Source: Tepidiphilus sp. (GTDB taxonomy: Bacteria > Pseudomonadota > Gammaproteobacteria > Burkholderiales > Rhodocyclaceae). Taken from it: DNA of 22,476 bases. The DNA is taken from assembly GCA_028684345.1 (NCBI GenBank), contig JAQUGB010000010.1, forward strand, positions 1-22,476, in the 5' to 3' direction. Made by a program: the position numbers and the translations under genes. Positions 14,546 to 21,794 of the stretch are shown here, piece by piece; within the stretch, counting starts at the first letter, position 1, and each line of letters begins with the position of its first letter. Under the pieces are notes generated by a model that had not been told where the DNA came from, did no database searches, and saw nothing but the letters and a program-made list of their open reading frames with translations.

Positions 14546-15214
14546 TCATTGTTCCTCGGTGTTCTTCGGCTGAATCACGGCACGCACACGGCCCGAGGGC
14601 GCACTGGAGGTGCCGCCGGCGGTGGTGACGTAGTACTGGTCGGTGTTCTGGTCGTACTCGATGTAGGCGCCACGCACTTCGTCCTGACCCGAGGTGGCGC
14701 GGGCCCGGCCGATGAGCTTTACTTTGTTGGTGCGCGCGTCGTATTCGAGCCGCTCGGCTTCTCCGGTGACCCATTCGTCGCTGTTGTCGCGTTTCTGCTT
14801 GAAGGTGGCGAGCTTGCTGCCTTGGGCGGTGGCCACGCCCGTCTTGAAGCCTTGCTCGTCCTGGGTCACGACGACGCGATCGCCCCGGATTTCCAGCGTG
14901 CCCTGCTTCATGAGCACGTTGCCCTCGAAAATATGGACTTTTTGTCGGTCGTCGACGTGGATGCGGTCGGCGTCGATCTCGATGGGCTTTTGTTTATCGG
15001 CTTTTTCCGCATACGCGGGCGAAGCGGCCAAGGCGAGCCACAAGGGCAATAGCAGGGCGCCTAGAAAAACCGTCGTGGGCGGTCGCCGCGCTGGGCGTGA
15101 GGCGCCCGGGGCGGGCGTCTCGTGAACATGGGTGAGCCTCCGGGCGGCGCGTATCGCTGCCATGCAGCCGCGCAGCAGCCGGGTCGAGGCATCCCGTTTG
15201 AGGGCATGGATCAT
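14546..15214 (-). CDS. lptA: Lipopolysaccharide transport periplasmic protein LptA
   Basis: LptA forms the periplasmic bridge carrying LPS from LptC at the inner membrane to LptD in the outer membrane. The OstA/LptA beta-jellyroll runs from about residue 74 to 205, with typical strands PIEIDADRIHVDDRQKVHIF, EGNVLMKQGTLEIRGDRVVV, EWVTGEAERLEYDARTNKVK and LIGRARATSGQDEVRGAYIEY. A signal peptide core (residues 48-64) ends at AYA before E70. The ATG at 15214 overlaps the lptC stop by four bases, but it leaves an unusual 47-residue stretch before the hydrophobic core. A better-looking start with GGAGG lies at 15129 but is one base out of frame. The N-terminus is therefore uncertain, while the domain call is secure. 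Confidence 0.9.
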   Translation of the reverse strand: MIHALKRDASTRLLRGCMAAIRAARRLTHVHETPAPGASRPARRPPTTVFLGALLLPLWLALAASPAYAEKADKQKPIEIDADRIHVDDRQKVHIFEGNVLMKQGTLEIRGDRVVVTQDEQGFKTGVATAQGSKLATFKQKRDNSDEWVTGEAERLEYDARTNKVKLIGRARATSGQDEVRGAYIEYDQNTDQYYVTTAGGTSSAPSGRVRAVIQPKNTEEQ

Positions 15215-15843
15215 CGTGAGGGACTCCGTCGTGGGGCGGAAGACGCTTTCGGCGGTGATGCGGCGTTGGCGGCGGTCGGCGGGGCCGGTGGCCAGAACAC
15301 GTGGGCGTTGCCGATGAGCGTGATCTTCGCGAGGTGGTCTTCCGCTTCCATCCGGTCGCCGCTGGCGCGACGCGCACCGCGCGTGATCACGACGGGCAGG
15401 TCGGAGCGGGCGCGTCCCTCTTCTGGCCACCAGATGAGCATTTGTCCTTGGTAGCGGGTTTCCTCCGCGTCGAGCACCCGGGTGACGAGCACGTCGTCGT
15501 GGGCATGGATCCGTTGCCCGCCGTCGAAAACGTCGGCGCGTTGCGCCCGGCCGGTGAAGTAGACGTCTTCGCGCCGGGAAGTGACGCGAGGGCGTTCAAG
15601 TGCGGTGCGATCGTCGCGCAGGTAGTGCGTGGCGCGCTCGGCAATGAGGCGGTGCAGGGGCAGGCCGGTCTCCGAATAGACGTCGATGACCAGGCCGCCG
15701 GAGACGAGGTCGACTTCGCCGGCGGGTTCGTCGGGGGCGGGCTGGGTGAGAAGGTTCACCCGCCGCTCGAGCCAGAAAGAGAATCCGGCAAGCAGCGTGA
15801 CGAAAAGCAACGGCAGGAGCACGGCGGGGCGAGGAGGGGTCAT
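15211..15843 (-). CDS. lptC: LPS export system protein LptC
   Basis: A 210-residue single-pass inner-membrane protein. A transmembrane helix lies at about residues 8-24 (VLLPLLFVTLLAGFSFWL). A periplasmic LptA-like jellyroll follows: VDLVSGGLVIDVYSETGLPL, LIAERATHYLRDDRTALERP and AQRADVFDGGQRIHAHDDV. It receives LPS from LptBFG and passes it to LptA. I use the ATG at 15843, which overlaps the kdsC stop by four bases and places the helix at the N-terminus; the frame is open 22 codons further upstream, but that part overlaps kdsC. The last 25 or so residues are low-complexity proline/alanine/serine, which is odd for LptC and adjoins the uncertain lptA start. Confidence 0.88.
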   Translation of the reverse strand: MTPPRPAVLLPLLFVTLLAGFSFWLERRVNLLTQPAPDEPAGEVDLVSGGLVIDVYSETGLPLHRLIAERATHYLRDDRTALERPRVTSRREDVYFTGRAQRADVFDGGQRIHAHDDVLVTRVLDAEETRYQGQMLIWWPEEGRARSDLPVVITRGARRASGDRMEAEDHLAKITLIGNAHVFWPPAPPTAANAASPPKASSAPRRSPSR

Positions 15844-16367
15844 GGGGTGTGAAGGTAGGGTGCCAGCAGTTCGTCCCAGCGTCCTTGCGCGTGCAGGAGG
15901 AAGTCGCACAGCTCGCGCACGGCGCCACCGCCGCCGGGCCGGGAAGCGATCCAGTCGGCGCGGGACTTGACGAGATCGTGCGCGTCGGCTGGCGCCGCGC
16001 TGAAGCCGCAGGAAAGCATGAGCGGCAGGTCGACGACGTCGTCGCCCATATAACCGGCGGCGTCGAACCCCAGCCCGCGCTCGGCGAGCCGCGCTGCCAT
16101 CTCGGCGCGCTTGTCTTCGATCCCCATCGCCAGCGCCAGACCCAGCTCGGCGCAGCGGTGCGCCAGGGCGGCGGAGGTTCGGCCGGAAATCACGATCGGT
16201 TCGATGCCGGCGCGGGCGAGCAGCTTCAGTCCGTGCCCGTCGAGCGTGTGAAAGGCCTTGAGGGTGTCGCCCTCGGGGCCGTAGTAGAGGCGGCCGTCGG
16301 TGAGCACGCCGTCGACGTCGAACCCCATCAGGCGCACGCGGCTGGCTTTGGCGGTGGCGATGGTCAT
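15840..16367 (-). CDS. kdsC: 3-deoxy-D-manno-octulosonate 8-phosphate phosphatase
   Basis: Removes phosphate from Kdo-8-phosphate to give Kdo, the inner-core sugar of LPS. It is a cap-less HAD phosphatase (175 residues from the ATG) that acts as a tetramer. HAD motif I is GFDVDGVLTDG, motif II is ISGRTS, and motifs III/IV are the lysine of IEDKRAEM and YMGDDVVDLP. The KdsC-type FHTLDGHGLKLL and the glycine-rich SRPGGGGAVRE segment near the C-terminus are present. The ATG at 16367 overlaps the kdsD stop by one base (TGATG); a GTG one codon earlier is also possible. Confidence 0.96.
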   Translation of the reverse strand: MTIATAKASRVRLMGFDVDGVLTDGRLYYGPEGDTLKAFHTLDGHGLKLLARAGIEPIVISGRTSAALAHRCAELGLALAMGIEDKRAEMAARLAERGLGFDAAGYMGDDVVDLPLMLSCGFSAAPADAHDLVKSRADWIASRPGGGGAVRELCDFLLHAQGRWDELLAPYLHTP

Positions 16368-17359
16368 CACAGCACCTTGGCGCGCATGAGGTCGTGCATG
16401 TGCAGCGCCCCGACGAGCCGGCCGTCGTCGACCACGAGCATCTGGCTGATGCGCGCTTCTTCCATGCGGCGCGCCGCTTCGGCGGCGAGCGCCTCGGGGG
16501 AGATGGTTTTGGGAGAAGGATTCATGCGCTGGGCGAGGGTCTCGATGCGCAGATCGGCACCTTGTTCGATGGCGCGGCGCAGGTCGCCGTCGGTGAAGAT
16601 GCCCAGCGGCCGGTCGTCGTCATCGACTGCCGCGACCATGCCCATGCCGCCGCGCGACATGGTGAGCAGCGCTTCGGTGAGGGGAACGTCGGGCGGCGAG
16701 GTCGGGACGTCGGGGCGCGGCCGCATCACGTCGGCCACGCGCGTGAGCAGCTTGCGCCCGAGCGCCCCGCCGGGGTGCGAACGGGCGAAATCTTCCGGGC
16801 CGAAGCCGCGCGCTTCCAGGAGCGCGATCGCCAGCGCGTCGCCCATGGCGAGCGCCGCGGTGGTGCTGGCGGTCGGGGCGATGTTGTGCGGGCAGGCTTC
16901 CTCGCGCACGCTCACGTCGAGGTGCACGTCGCTCTGGCGAGCGAGCGGGGAATCGGGGCGGCCGGTGAGGGCGATCAGGGCGGCGCCCTGGCGCTTGATG
17001 GCGGGCAGAATCATCAATACCTCGTCGCTCGTGCCGGAGTAGGAAATTGCAATGACGACGTCATCAGGCGTGATCATGCCGAGATCCCCGTGCGCGGCCT
17101 CCGCGGCATGGACGAAGTAGGCGGGTGTTCCGGTGGATGCGAGCGTGGCGGCGATCTTGCGTCCGATGTGGCCGGATTTGCCCACTCCGGTGACGATCAC
17201 CCGGCCACGTGCGCCGAGAATCGTTCGTACCGCGTCGGTAAAGGTCGAGTCGAGCCGCTCGGCCAGGGCGCGCAGCGCCTGCGCTTCGATGCTGAGCGTG
17301 CGCCGTCCACTGGCGAGCATGCGGTCGGTGTCGAGGGGGGGAACCGTCTGCGGCTGCAT
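16367..17359 (-). CDS. kdsD: Arabinose-5-phosphate isomerase (KdsD)
   Basis: Interconverts ribulose-5-phosphate and arabinose-5-phosphate, the first committed precursor of Kdo. The 330-residue protein has a SIS domain (about residues 40-180; VTGVGKSGHIGRKIAATLAS, ISYSGTSDEV, EEACPHNIAPTASTTAALAMGDALA) and two CBS domains (about 205-330; DVMRP...GIFTDGDLRR and MNPSPKTI...VGALHMHDLMR). This is the usual KdsD layout. It leads kdsD-kdsC-lptC-lptA and is divergent from the kefC-type antiporter, an arrangement like E. coli yrbG-kdsD. No good Shine-Dalgarno precedes the ATG at 17359, and one candidate promoter would give an almost leaderless transcript. Confidence 0.96.
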   Translation of the reverse strand: MQPQTVPPLDTDRMLASGRRTLSIEAQALRALAERLDSTFTDAVRTILGARGRVIVTGVGKSGHIGRKIAATLASTGTPAYFVHAAEAAHGDLGMITPDDVVIAISYSGTSDEVLMILPAIKRQGAALIALTGRPDSPLARQSDVHLDVSVREEACPHNIAPTASTTAALAMGDALAIALLEARGFGPEDFARSHPGGALGRKLLTRVADVMRPRPDVPTSPPDVPLTEALLTMSRGGMGMVAAVDDDDRPLGIFTDGDLRRAIEQGADLRIETLAQRMNPSPKTISPEALAAEAARRMEEARISQMLVVDDGRLVGALHMHDLMRAKVL

Positions 17360-17369
17360 TTACGCTTCG

Positions 17370-17397
17370 TTTATACTTGAAAAGCCCAGTATAACAA
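17370..17397. promoter_or_regulatory. Divergent promoter and palindrome between kdsD and kefC
   Basis: On the minus strand, TTGTTA (17397-17392) and TATAAA (17375-17370) are 16 bases apart and could drive kdsD with a leader of only about four bases. A further minus-strand TATACT (17393-17388) gives a longer leader but lacks a -35. The segment holds a perfect inverted repeat TTATACT-N10-AGTATAA (17371-17394), so the -10-like hexamers face both ways. No clear plus-strand -35 for kefC is seen. Confidence 0.4.
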
Positions 17398-17464
17398 ATA
17401 CGGGCACCTCGAATGACCTCGCTGCGCGGCAGGAAGGTAGCGTGCTGCGGTGCTCGGATGTCCG

Positions 17465-17560
17465 CATATCCACTCGATATGTGTCGCATCCGGCACACCG
17501 GATGTCTTGCCTTGCAGCCGCCCGCGGCGCTTTTTCGCGGTGTCCAGACGAATCCCGTCT
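17465..17560 (+). other. Stem-loop-rich leader of the kefC-type gene
   Basis: Four consecutive perfect inverted repeats fill the 108 bases before the kefC start: CATATC/GATATG (17465-17481, loop 5), CATCCGG/CCGGATG (17487-17504, loop 4), CCGCG/CGCGG (17522-17540, loop 9) and AGACG/CGTCT (17546-17560, loop 5). The last ends about a dozen bases before the ATG, next to the GGGGG Shine-Dalgarno. I do not recognise a known riboswitch. They may be RNA elements or protein-binding DNA palindromes. Confidence 0.4.
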
Positions 17561-17572
17561 CGGGGGATCGGA

Positions 17573-19549
17573 ATGCATGAAGTCTTGATCACGATTCTGA
17601 TACTTTTGGCCGCTTCGCTTTTTGCGGTGGCCTTGTTCAAAGAGATGGGGTTACCCTCTCTGGTGGGCTATCTCTTGGTGGGAGTGGCCATCGGGCCGCA
17701 TGCCTTGGGTTTGATGCCTCAGGATGGGCCGACGGCCTGGCTCGCCGAATTTGGTGTGGTTTTTTTGATGTTCTCCATCGGCTTGGAGTTCTCGCTCACC
17801 CGCCTCAATGCGATGCGCCGCATCGTGCTCGGTTTGGGGGCGCTACAGGTGATCGTCACGCATATCGTGCTCACCGCCTTGTTTTGGCTCTTGGGTCTGT
17901 CGCTCTTGCCGGCCTGGGCCCTGGCCGGTGCGCTCACCATGTCTTCCACCGCCATTCTCTCGAAACTCCTCGTCGAGCGGCGCGAACTGGAAAAGCCTCA
18001 CGGAAAGGAAGTCATCGGCGTCCTGTTGTTCCAGGATCTGGCGGTGGTGCCCTTGCTCATCCTGGTGCCGGCGTTCGCCTCCTCGCAGGGCGACCAATGG
18101 GTGGGGGCGCTGGCCTTGGCAATGGCGAAGATCGTGGCGGCGCTCGTCTTGGTCCTGCGCTATGGGCAGCCTCTGATGAGCCGTTGGTTCGACTGGGTGG
18201 CAAAACGACGCTCGCCCGAGCTTTTCATGATCAATGTGCTGTTGGTCACCCTGGGCATGGCCGCCTTGTCCGAGGCGTTTGGCCTGTCGCTGGAGCTGGG
18301 GGCTTTCTTGGCGGGCATGCTGATTTCCGAGACCGCCTATCGTTATCAGGTGGAAGAGGACATCAAGCCGTTTCGCGACGTGCTCTTGGGCCTGTTCTTC
18401 ATCACGGTGGGGATGTTCCTCGACATCGGCGAAGTGACGCGTCACTTCATCTACGTGGTGGGCTTGCTGGTTTTGGTCCTGGCGGTCAAATTCACGTTGG
18501 TGTTCGGTGGCTCGAGGGCGATGGGCTCGAAGACGCCGGTGGCGATGCGCTCGGCGTTGTGGCTGTGCACCGGCGGGGAGTTCGGTTTCGTATTGCTGGC
18601 GCAAAGCGCGGGATTGGAGATCCTGCCGTCGTTCTGGCTGCAGACGGGCGCGGCGGCGCTGGTCCTGTCGATGTTGCTCGCGCCGCTCATCGTCGCGGTG
18701 TCGGACCGTCTGGTGTTGCGCTTCGTCGCCTCGGAGTGGATGGCGCGTTCGATGGAGCTCACGGCGATCGCGGCGCAGACCATCAAGGTGAAGCAGCACG
18801 TGCTGGTTCTGGGCTACGGCCGTACCGGACAGTATCTGTCGCGCCTGCTGGAGCACGAATCGGTGCCGGCCGTGGCGCTCGATCTCGATCCCGAGCGGGT
18901 GGCCGAGGCCACGGTCGCGGGGGAAAACGTGCTCTACGGCGATGCGAGCCGGCGCGAGACCCTGATCGCGGCCGGCCTGTTGCGCGCCTGCGCCGTGGTG
19001 ATCTCGTTTGCCGATCTGCAGGCATCCCTACGCGTGTTGTCGGTGCTGCGCGAACTGCGCCCCGACGTGCCGGTCGTGGTGCGCGCGCGCGCCGAGAGCG
19101 ATATCGACTGGCTGACCGCGGCCGGTGCCACGGCGGTGATCTCCGAGGCGATCGAAGTCAGCCTGATGCTGGCCACGCACACCTTGGCGCTCATCGGTAC
19201 TCCCCTGAGCCGCGTGGCGCGTCGCATCCGCGAGATTCGCGCCCAGCGGTACGCGCTGCTGCGCGGCTATTTCGCTGGCAGTTCGGACGAGCGGGGATCC
19301 GAAGGACTGGAAGGGGAGATTCGCCTGCATTCGGTATTGCTGCCCGAGGAGGCTTGGGCAGTGGGGCGGCATCTCGGTGAGCTGGGTTTGAAGGAGTGTG
19401 GCGTCGAGGTCGCGGCAGTCCGTCGGCGCGGCATACGGGCGCAGTCACCGGAACCGGGATTGATCCTGCGCCCCGGCGACGTGGTGATCCTGCGAGGGGA
19501 GCAGAAGGCGCTCGAGCGCGGGGAGGCGATCCTGCTGCAGGGGCCGTGA
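17573..19549 (+). CDS. KefC-type monovalent cation:proton antiporter (CPA2) with RCK domains
   Basis: A 658-residue inner-membrane K+ or Na+/H+ antiporter. The N-terminal Na_H_Exchanger domain (about residues 1-385) has twelve or so hydrophobic helices, including GYLLVGVAIGPHALG, SIGLEFSLTRL, SSTAILSKLL, LLFQDLAVVPLLIL and LGAFLAGMLISET. A cytosolic RCK_N domain begins near residue 407 with the nucleotide-binding HVLVLGYGRTGQYLSRLL and LYGDASRRETL. An RCK_C (TrkA-C) domain occupies about 580-655. This layout fits the YbaL/KefC group. Nucleotide or glutathione control is possible but not shown. GGGGG lies upstream of the ATG at 17573; the frame is open upstream but the extra residues are not hydrophobic or family-like. 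No KefF/KefG-type ancillary oxidoreductase is adjacent. Confidence 0.93.
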   Translation: MHEVLITILILLAASLFAVALFKEMGLPSLVGYLLVGVAIGPHALGLMPQDGPTAWLAEFGVVFLMFSIGLEFSLTRLNAMRRIVLGLGALQVIVTHIVLTALFWLLGLSLLPAWALAGALTMSSTAILSKLLVERRELEKPHGKEVIGVLLFQDLAVVPLLILVPAFASSQGDQWVGALALAMAKIVAALVLVLRYGQPLMSRWFDWVAKRRSPELFMINVLLVTLGMAALSEAFGLSLELGAFLAGMLISETAYRYQVEEDIKPFRDVLLGLFFITVGMFLDIGEVTRHFIYVVGLLVLVLAVKFTLVFGGSRAMGSKTPVAMRSALWLCTGGEFGFVLLAQSAGLEILPSFWLQTGAAALVLSMLLAPLIVAVSDRLVLRFVASEWMARSMELTAIAAQTIKVKQHVLVLGYGRTGQYLSRLLEHESVPAVALDLDPERVAEATVAGENVLYGDASRRETLIAAGLLRACAVVISFADLQASLRVLSVLRELRPDVPVVVRARAESDIDWLTAAGATAVISEAIEVSLMLATHTLALIGTPLSRVARRIREIRAQRYALLRGYFAGSSDERGSEGLEGEIRLHSVLLPEEAWAVGRHLGELGLKECGVEVAAVRRRGIRAQSPEPGLILRPGDVVILRGEQKALERGEAILLQGP

Positions 19550-19644
19550 GGCAAAATCCCCGACTTCCCCGGCGGTACGCTCTTGCTTCGCGTACGAGAA
19601 CCCTGCGCGACGGTTCCGCTGTACGCCGATCGATTCCCGGCTGC

Positions 19645-20196
19645 TCAATCGGCCACGGTGGTGCGCAAATCCAGCCGGCCGTTGCTGGGGGGAGGTTCGC
19701 CGTCGAGGCAGTGCTCGGGGATTTGCCCGGTGCTCGCGGCGCGCACGGTGCCGTCGGTCGGATCGATTCGCCGTGCGCCCAGAGCCACCGAGCCTGCGCT
19801 GCGCCGATAGGTGCCGACCACGACCTCGCGTTCACCAACTAAATCTCGTCGGATCCGCTCGGGGTCGCGCGTGAGCAGCCGAAATCCGTCTTCGTCCAGA
19901 ATGAAATGTTCGCCTACTTCCACGTGACGAACCGGCGCGTTGCAGCGCTGACTCCAGGTCAGCCGAAAGGACTCTCCCAGGGCCTTGCCATACGGGTCGG
20001 TGGTATAGCCCTCGACCTCGACGAAGTCGGTGATGACGACGCTCCGGCTCGCGGGACAGATTTGCGCCACCATGCGGCCGAGCTCGTCGTGGAGGATCTC
20101 GTGGCACGACGGGCTCATGGGGGCGAGCGCACTACAGGCCGAGAGCAATGCCGCGGCCGGCAAAGCTGCGGCCGCGGCTCGGATGCGGGCGATCAT
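19645..20196 (-). CDS. Predicted lipoprotein with a divergent FlgO-like domain
   Basis: A 183-residue protein with signal peptide and lipobox LLSAC (lipidated C21), so probably an outer-membrane lipoprotein. I do not recognise a named family with certainty. Its body follows the same order of motifs as the upstream neighbour: VVITDFVEVEG...DPYGKALGESF matches ASTFVNLDD...SPLGRLITENL, EHFILDEDGFRLLTRDPERI matches KAVAVNPTGEFVLTRDPKLL, and EVVVGTYRRSAGSVALGARRIDPTDGTV matches YLVAGVLAGTY...NARIIDINTGVV. I infer that the two are distant paralogues of the FlgO fold. Two cysteines (C31, C47) may form a disulfide. Its ATG overlaps the neighbour's stop by four bases, so the pair is translated together. 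The function is unknown. Confidence 0.7.
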   Translation of the reverse strand: MIARIRAAAAALPAAALLSACSALAPMSPSCHEILHDELGRMVAQICPASRSVVITDFVEVEGYTTDPYGKALGESFRLTWSQRCNAPVRHVEVGEHFILDEDGFRLLTRDPERIRRDLVGEREVVVGTYRRSAGSVALGARRIDPTDGTVRAASTGQIPEHCLDGEPPPSNGRLDLRTTVAD

Positions 20197-20831
20197 TTGC
20201 CGCGGATGATGCGCATGGGTTTGAGCTGGTCGCCATCGACGAGCAGCCGGGCACCGAACTCGTCGATCGGCAGGCTGATCTGGCCGGAGCTCACGACTAC
20301 GCCCGTATTGATGTCTATGATGCGGGCGTTCACGAAGACCTCTTCGCCGGTGATCGAATAAGTGCCGGCGAGCACCCCGGCGACCAGGTATTGGTATTCG
20401 AGCAGTTTGGGGTCGCGGGTGAGGACGAATTCGCCCGTGGGGTTGACGGCCACCGCCTTGCTCAGGCGGATGTCGTAGACGTTCCAGCGCCGTACCTGCA
20501 ATTCGTGGACCAAGTTCTCGGTGATGAGGCGTCCCAGCGGCGATGTGTCGTCGAGATCGTCGAGATTGACGAAGGTGCTGGCGAGCACGGCCGGAAGTAG
20601 AGTTTTGTGTCGGGTGTTACGCTCGAGCTGCTCGGCGAGCTGGGCGATGGCTGCGCTGAATCGCGCCGCCCTGCTGGGCTCGGCGAGCGTCAGGCTCCCC
20701 GATGCGACGGGCGTGCTCCGGCTTTCGGCATCGGAAGGCTGAGCGCCTATGGTCTGGGTGCAGCCAGCTAGGGCGAACAAGGCGCCACACAACAGGGGGG
20801 CACCGTGGACGAGAAGGCGATTTTTCTTCAT
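20193..20831 (-). CDS. FlgO family outer-membrane lipoprotein
   Basis: A 212-residue protein with a signal peptide and lipobox LAGC (C24). The FlgO domain spans about residues 80-200. Its blocks are LASTFVNLDDLDDTSPLGRL, ITENLVHELQVRRWNVYDIR, GEFVLTRDPKLL, YLVAGVLAGTYSITGEEVFV and NARIIDINTGVVVSSGQISL. FlgO in Vibrio is an outer-membrane protein needed for flagellar stability, but many FlgO-domain proteins occur outside flagellar loci and no flagellar gene lies here. The role is therefore open, probably in envelope maintenance. AGGAG seven bases before the ATG fixes the start. It is divergent from mlaF, with 135 bp between them, and overlaps the second lipoprotein gene. Confidence 0.83.
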   Translation of the reverse strand: MKKNRLLVHGAPLLCGALFALAGCTQTIGAQPSDAESRSTPVASGSLTLAEPSRAARFSAAIAQLAEQLERNTRHKTLLPAVLASTFVNLDDLDDTSPLGRLITENLVHELQVRRWNVYDIRLSKAVAVNPTGEFVLTRDPKLLEYQYLVAGVLAGTYSITGEEVFVNARIIDINTGVVVSSGQISLPIDEFGARLLVDGDQLKPMRIIRGK

Positions 20832-20911
20832 GGTCGTGCTCCTGGCTTTCCAGGGATATCGGCGAGCGTGACGTAAACTTTAATGATTTCCCCGGGGGCG
20901 ACGGAGTCCTT

Positions 20912-20939
20912 TTGTGGAGCACGGGGCTTCGTGTATCAT
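20912..20939 (+). promoter_or_regulatory. Candidate promoter of mlaFE
   Basis: TTGTGG (20912-20917) and TATCAT (20934-20939) are 16 bases apart on the plus strand, about 28 bases before the mlaF GTG. The -10 resembles the one before rfbB. The rest of the 135-bp divergent gap shows no convincing minus-strand promoter for the lipoprotein pair. Confidence 0.4.
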
Positions 20940-20966
20940 TGACGACACCCGAGGTGAGAGTGAGCC

Positions 20967-21794
20967 GTGACGACCCATCCTGACATCGCTGAACCCGTGG
21001 TTGAACTGCGCGGCGTCGACGCCGGTTATGGCGAGCGCCTGATCTTGTCGGGTATCGATTTTTCGGTGCGCCGAGGTCAGCTCGTGGCCGTCATGGGCGG
21101 CAGCGGCTCGGGCAAGACCACCTTGCTGCGCCTCGTCTCTGGTCAGCTGCGCGCGCGCAAGGGGAATGTGCGCGTCTTCGGCGAATCCCTGGAGAAGATT
21201 TCCGAAAAAGAGCTCTACGCTCTGCGTCGGCGCATGGGGATGCTCTTCCAGTTCGGTGCGCTCTTCACCGATCTGTCGGTGTTCGACAACGTCGCCTTCC
21301 CCTTGCGCGAGCATACCGACTTGCCCGAATCGATGATCCGCGACCTCGTCCTCCTGAAGCTCAACGCCGTGGGTCTGCGGGGAGCCGCCACGCTCATGCC
21401 CAGTGAGCTCTCCGGTGGTATGGCGCGGCGCGTGGCGCTCGCCCGTTCGGTGGCGCTCGATCCGGAACTCATCATGTACGACGAGCCCTTCGCCGGGCTC
21501 GATCCGATCTCGCTGGGGGTGATCGGTCAGGCGATCCGCAAGCTCAACGATGCGCTCGGTGCTGCGTCCATCCTGGTGACCCACGACGTGGTAGAGTCGC
21601 TTTCCATCGTCGATTACGTCTATCTCGTCTCCGAAGGGAAAATCGTGGCCCAAGGTACGCCCGATGAGATTCGCGCTTCTACCGATCCCTTCGTGCACCA
21701 GTTCATCTATGCCGAAGCCGACGGGCCCGTTCCGTTCCATTATCCCGCGCCTCCTCTCGCAGAGAGCCTGTTGGAATCGGAGGTGGCACGATGA
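20967..21794 (+). CDS. mlaF: Phospholipid-trafficking ABC transporter ATP-binding protein MlaF
   Basis: The cytoplasmic ATPase of the MlaFEDB complex, which moves phospholipids between the inner membrane and the periplasmic carrier MlaC to maintain outer-membrane asymmetry. The 275-residue protein has Walker A GGSGSGKTT (residues 45-53), the Q-loop FQFGALF, signature LSGGM, Walker B ELIMYDEP, D-loop GLDP and H-loop THD. The segment MLFQFGALFTDLSVFDNVAFP is characteristic of the Mla/Ttg2/Mkl subfamily. It starts at GTG 20967 behind a GAGGTGAGAG stretch; no in-frame ATG fits the family N-terminus. The stop overlaps the mlaE start by four bases. Confidence 0.95.
   Translation: MTTHPDIAEPVVELRGVDAGYGERLILSGIDFSVRRGQLVAVMGGSGSGKTTLLRLVSGQLRARKGNVRVFGESLEKISEKELYALRRRMGMLFQFGALFTDLSVFDNVAFPLREHTDLPESMIRDLVLLKLNAVGLRGAATLMPSELSGGMARRVALARSVALDPELIMYDEPFAGLDPISLGVIGQAIRKLNDALGAASILVTHDVVESLSIVDYVYLVSEGKIVAQGTPDEIRASTDPFVHQFIYAEADGPVPFHYPAPPLAESLLESEVAR

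Noticed and set aside
17884..19380. 498-residue plus-strand frame within the antiporter gene
   Set aside because: Out-of-frame overlap with a protein that has clear antiporter and RCK motifs; glycine/arginine-rich without pattern.
19575..19595. Inverted repeat GTACGC/GCGTAC between the convergent antiporter and lipoprotein genes
   Set aside because: Six-base stem with nine-base loop and no T-run on either strand; too weak to call a terminator.
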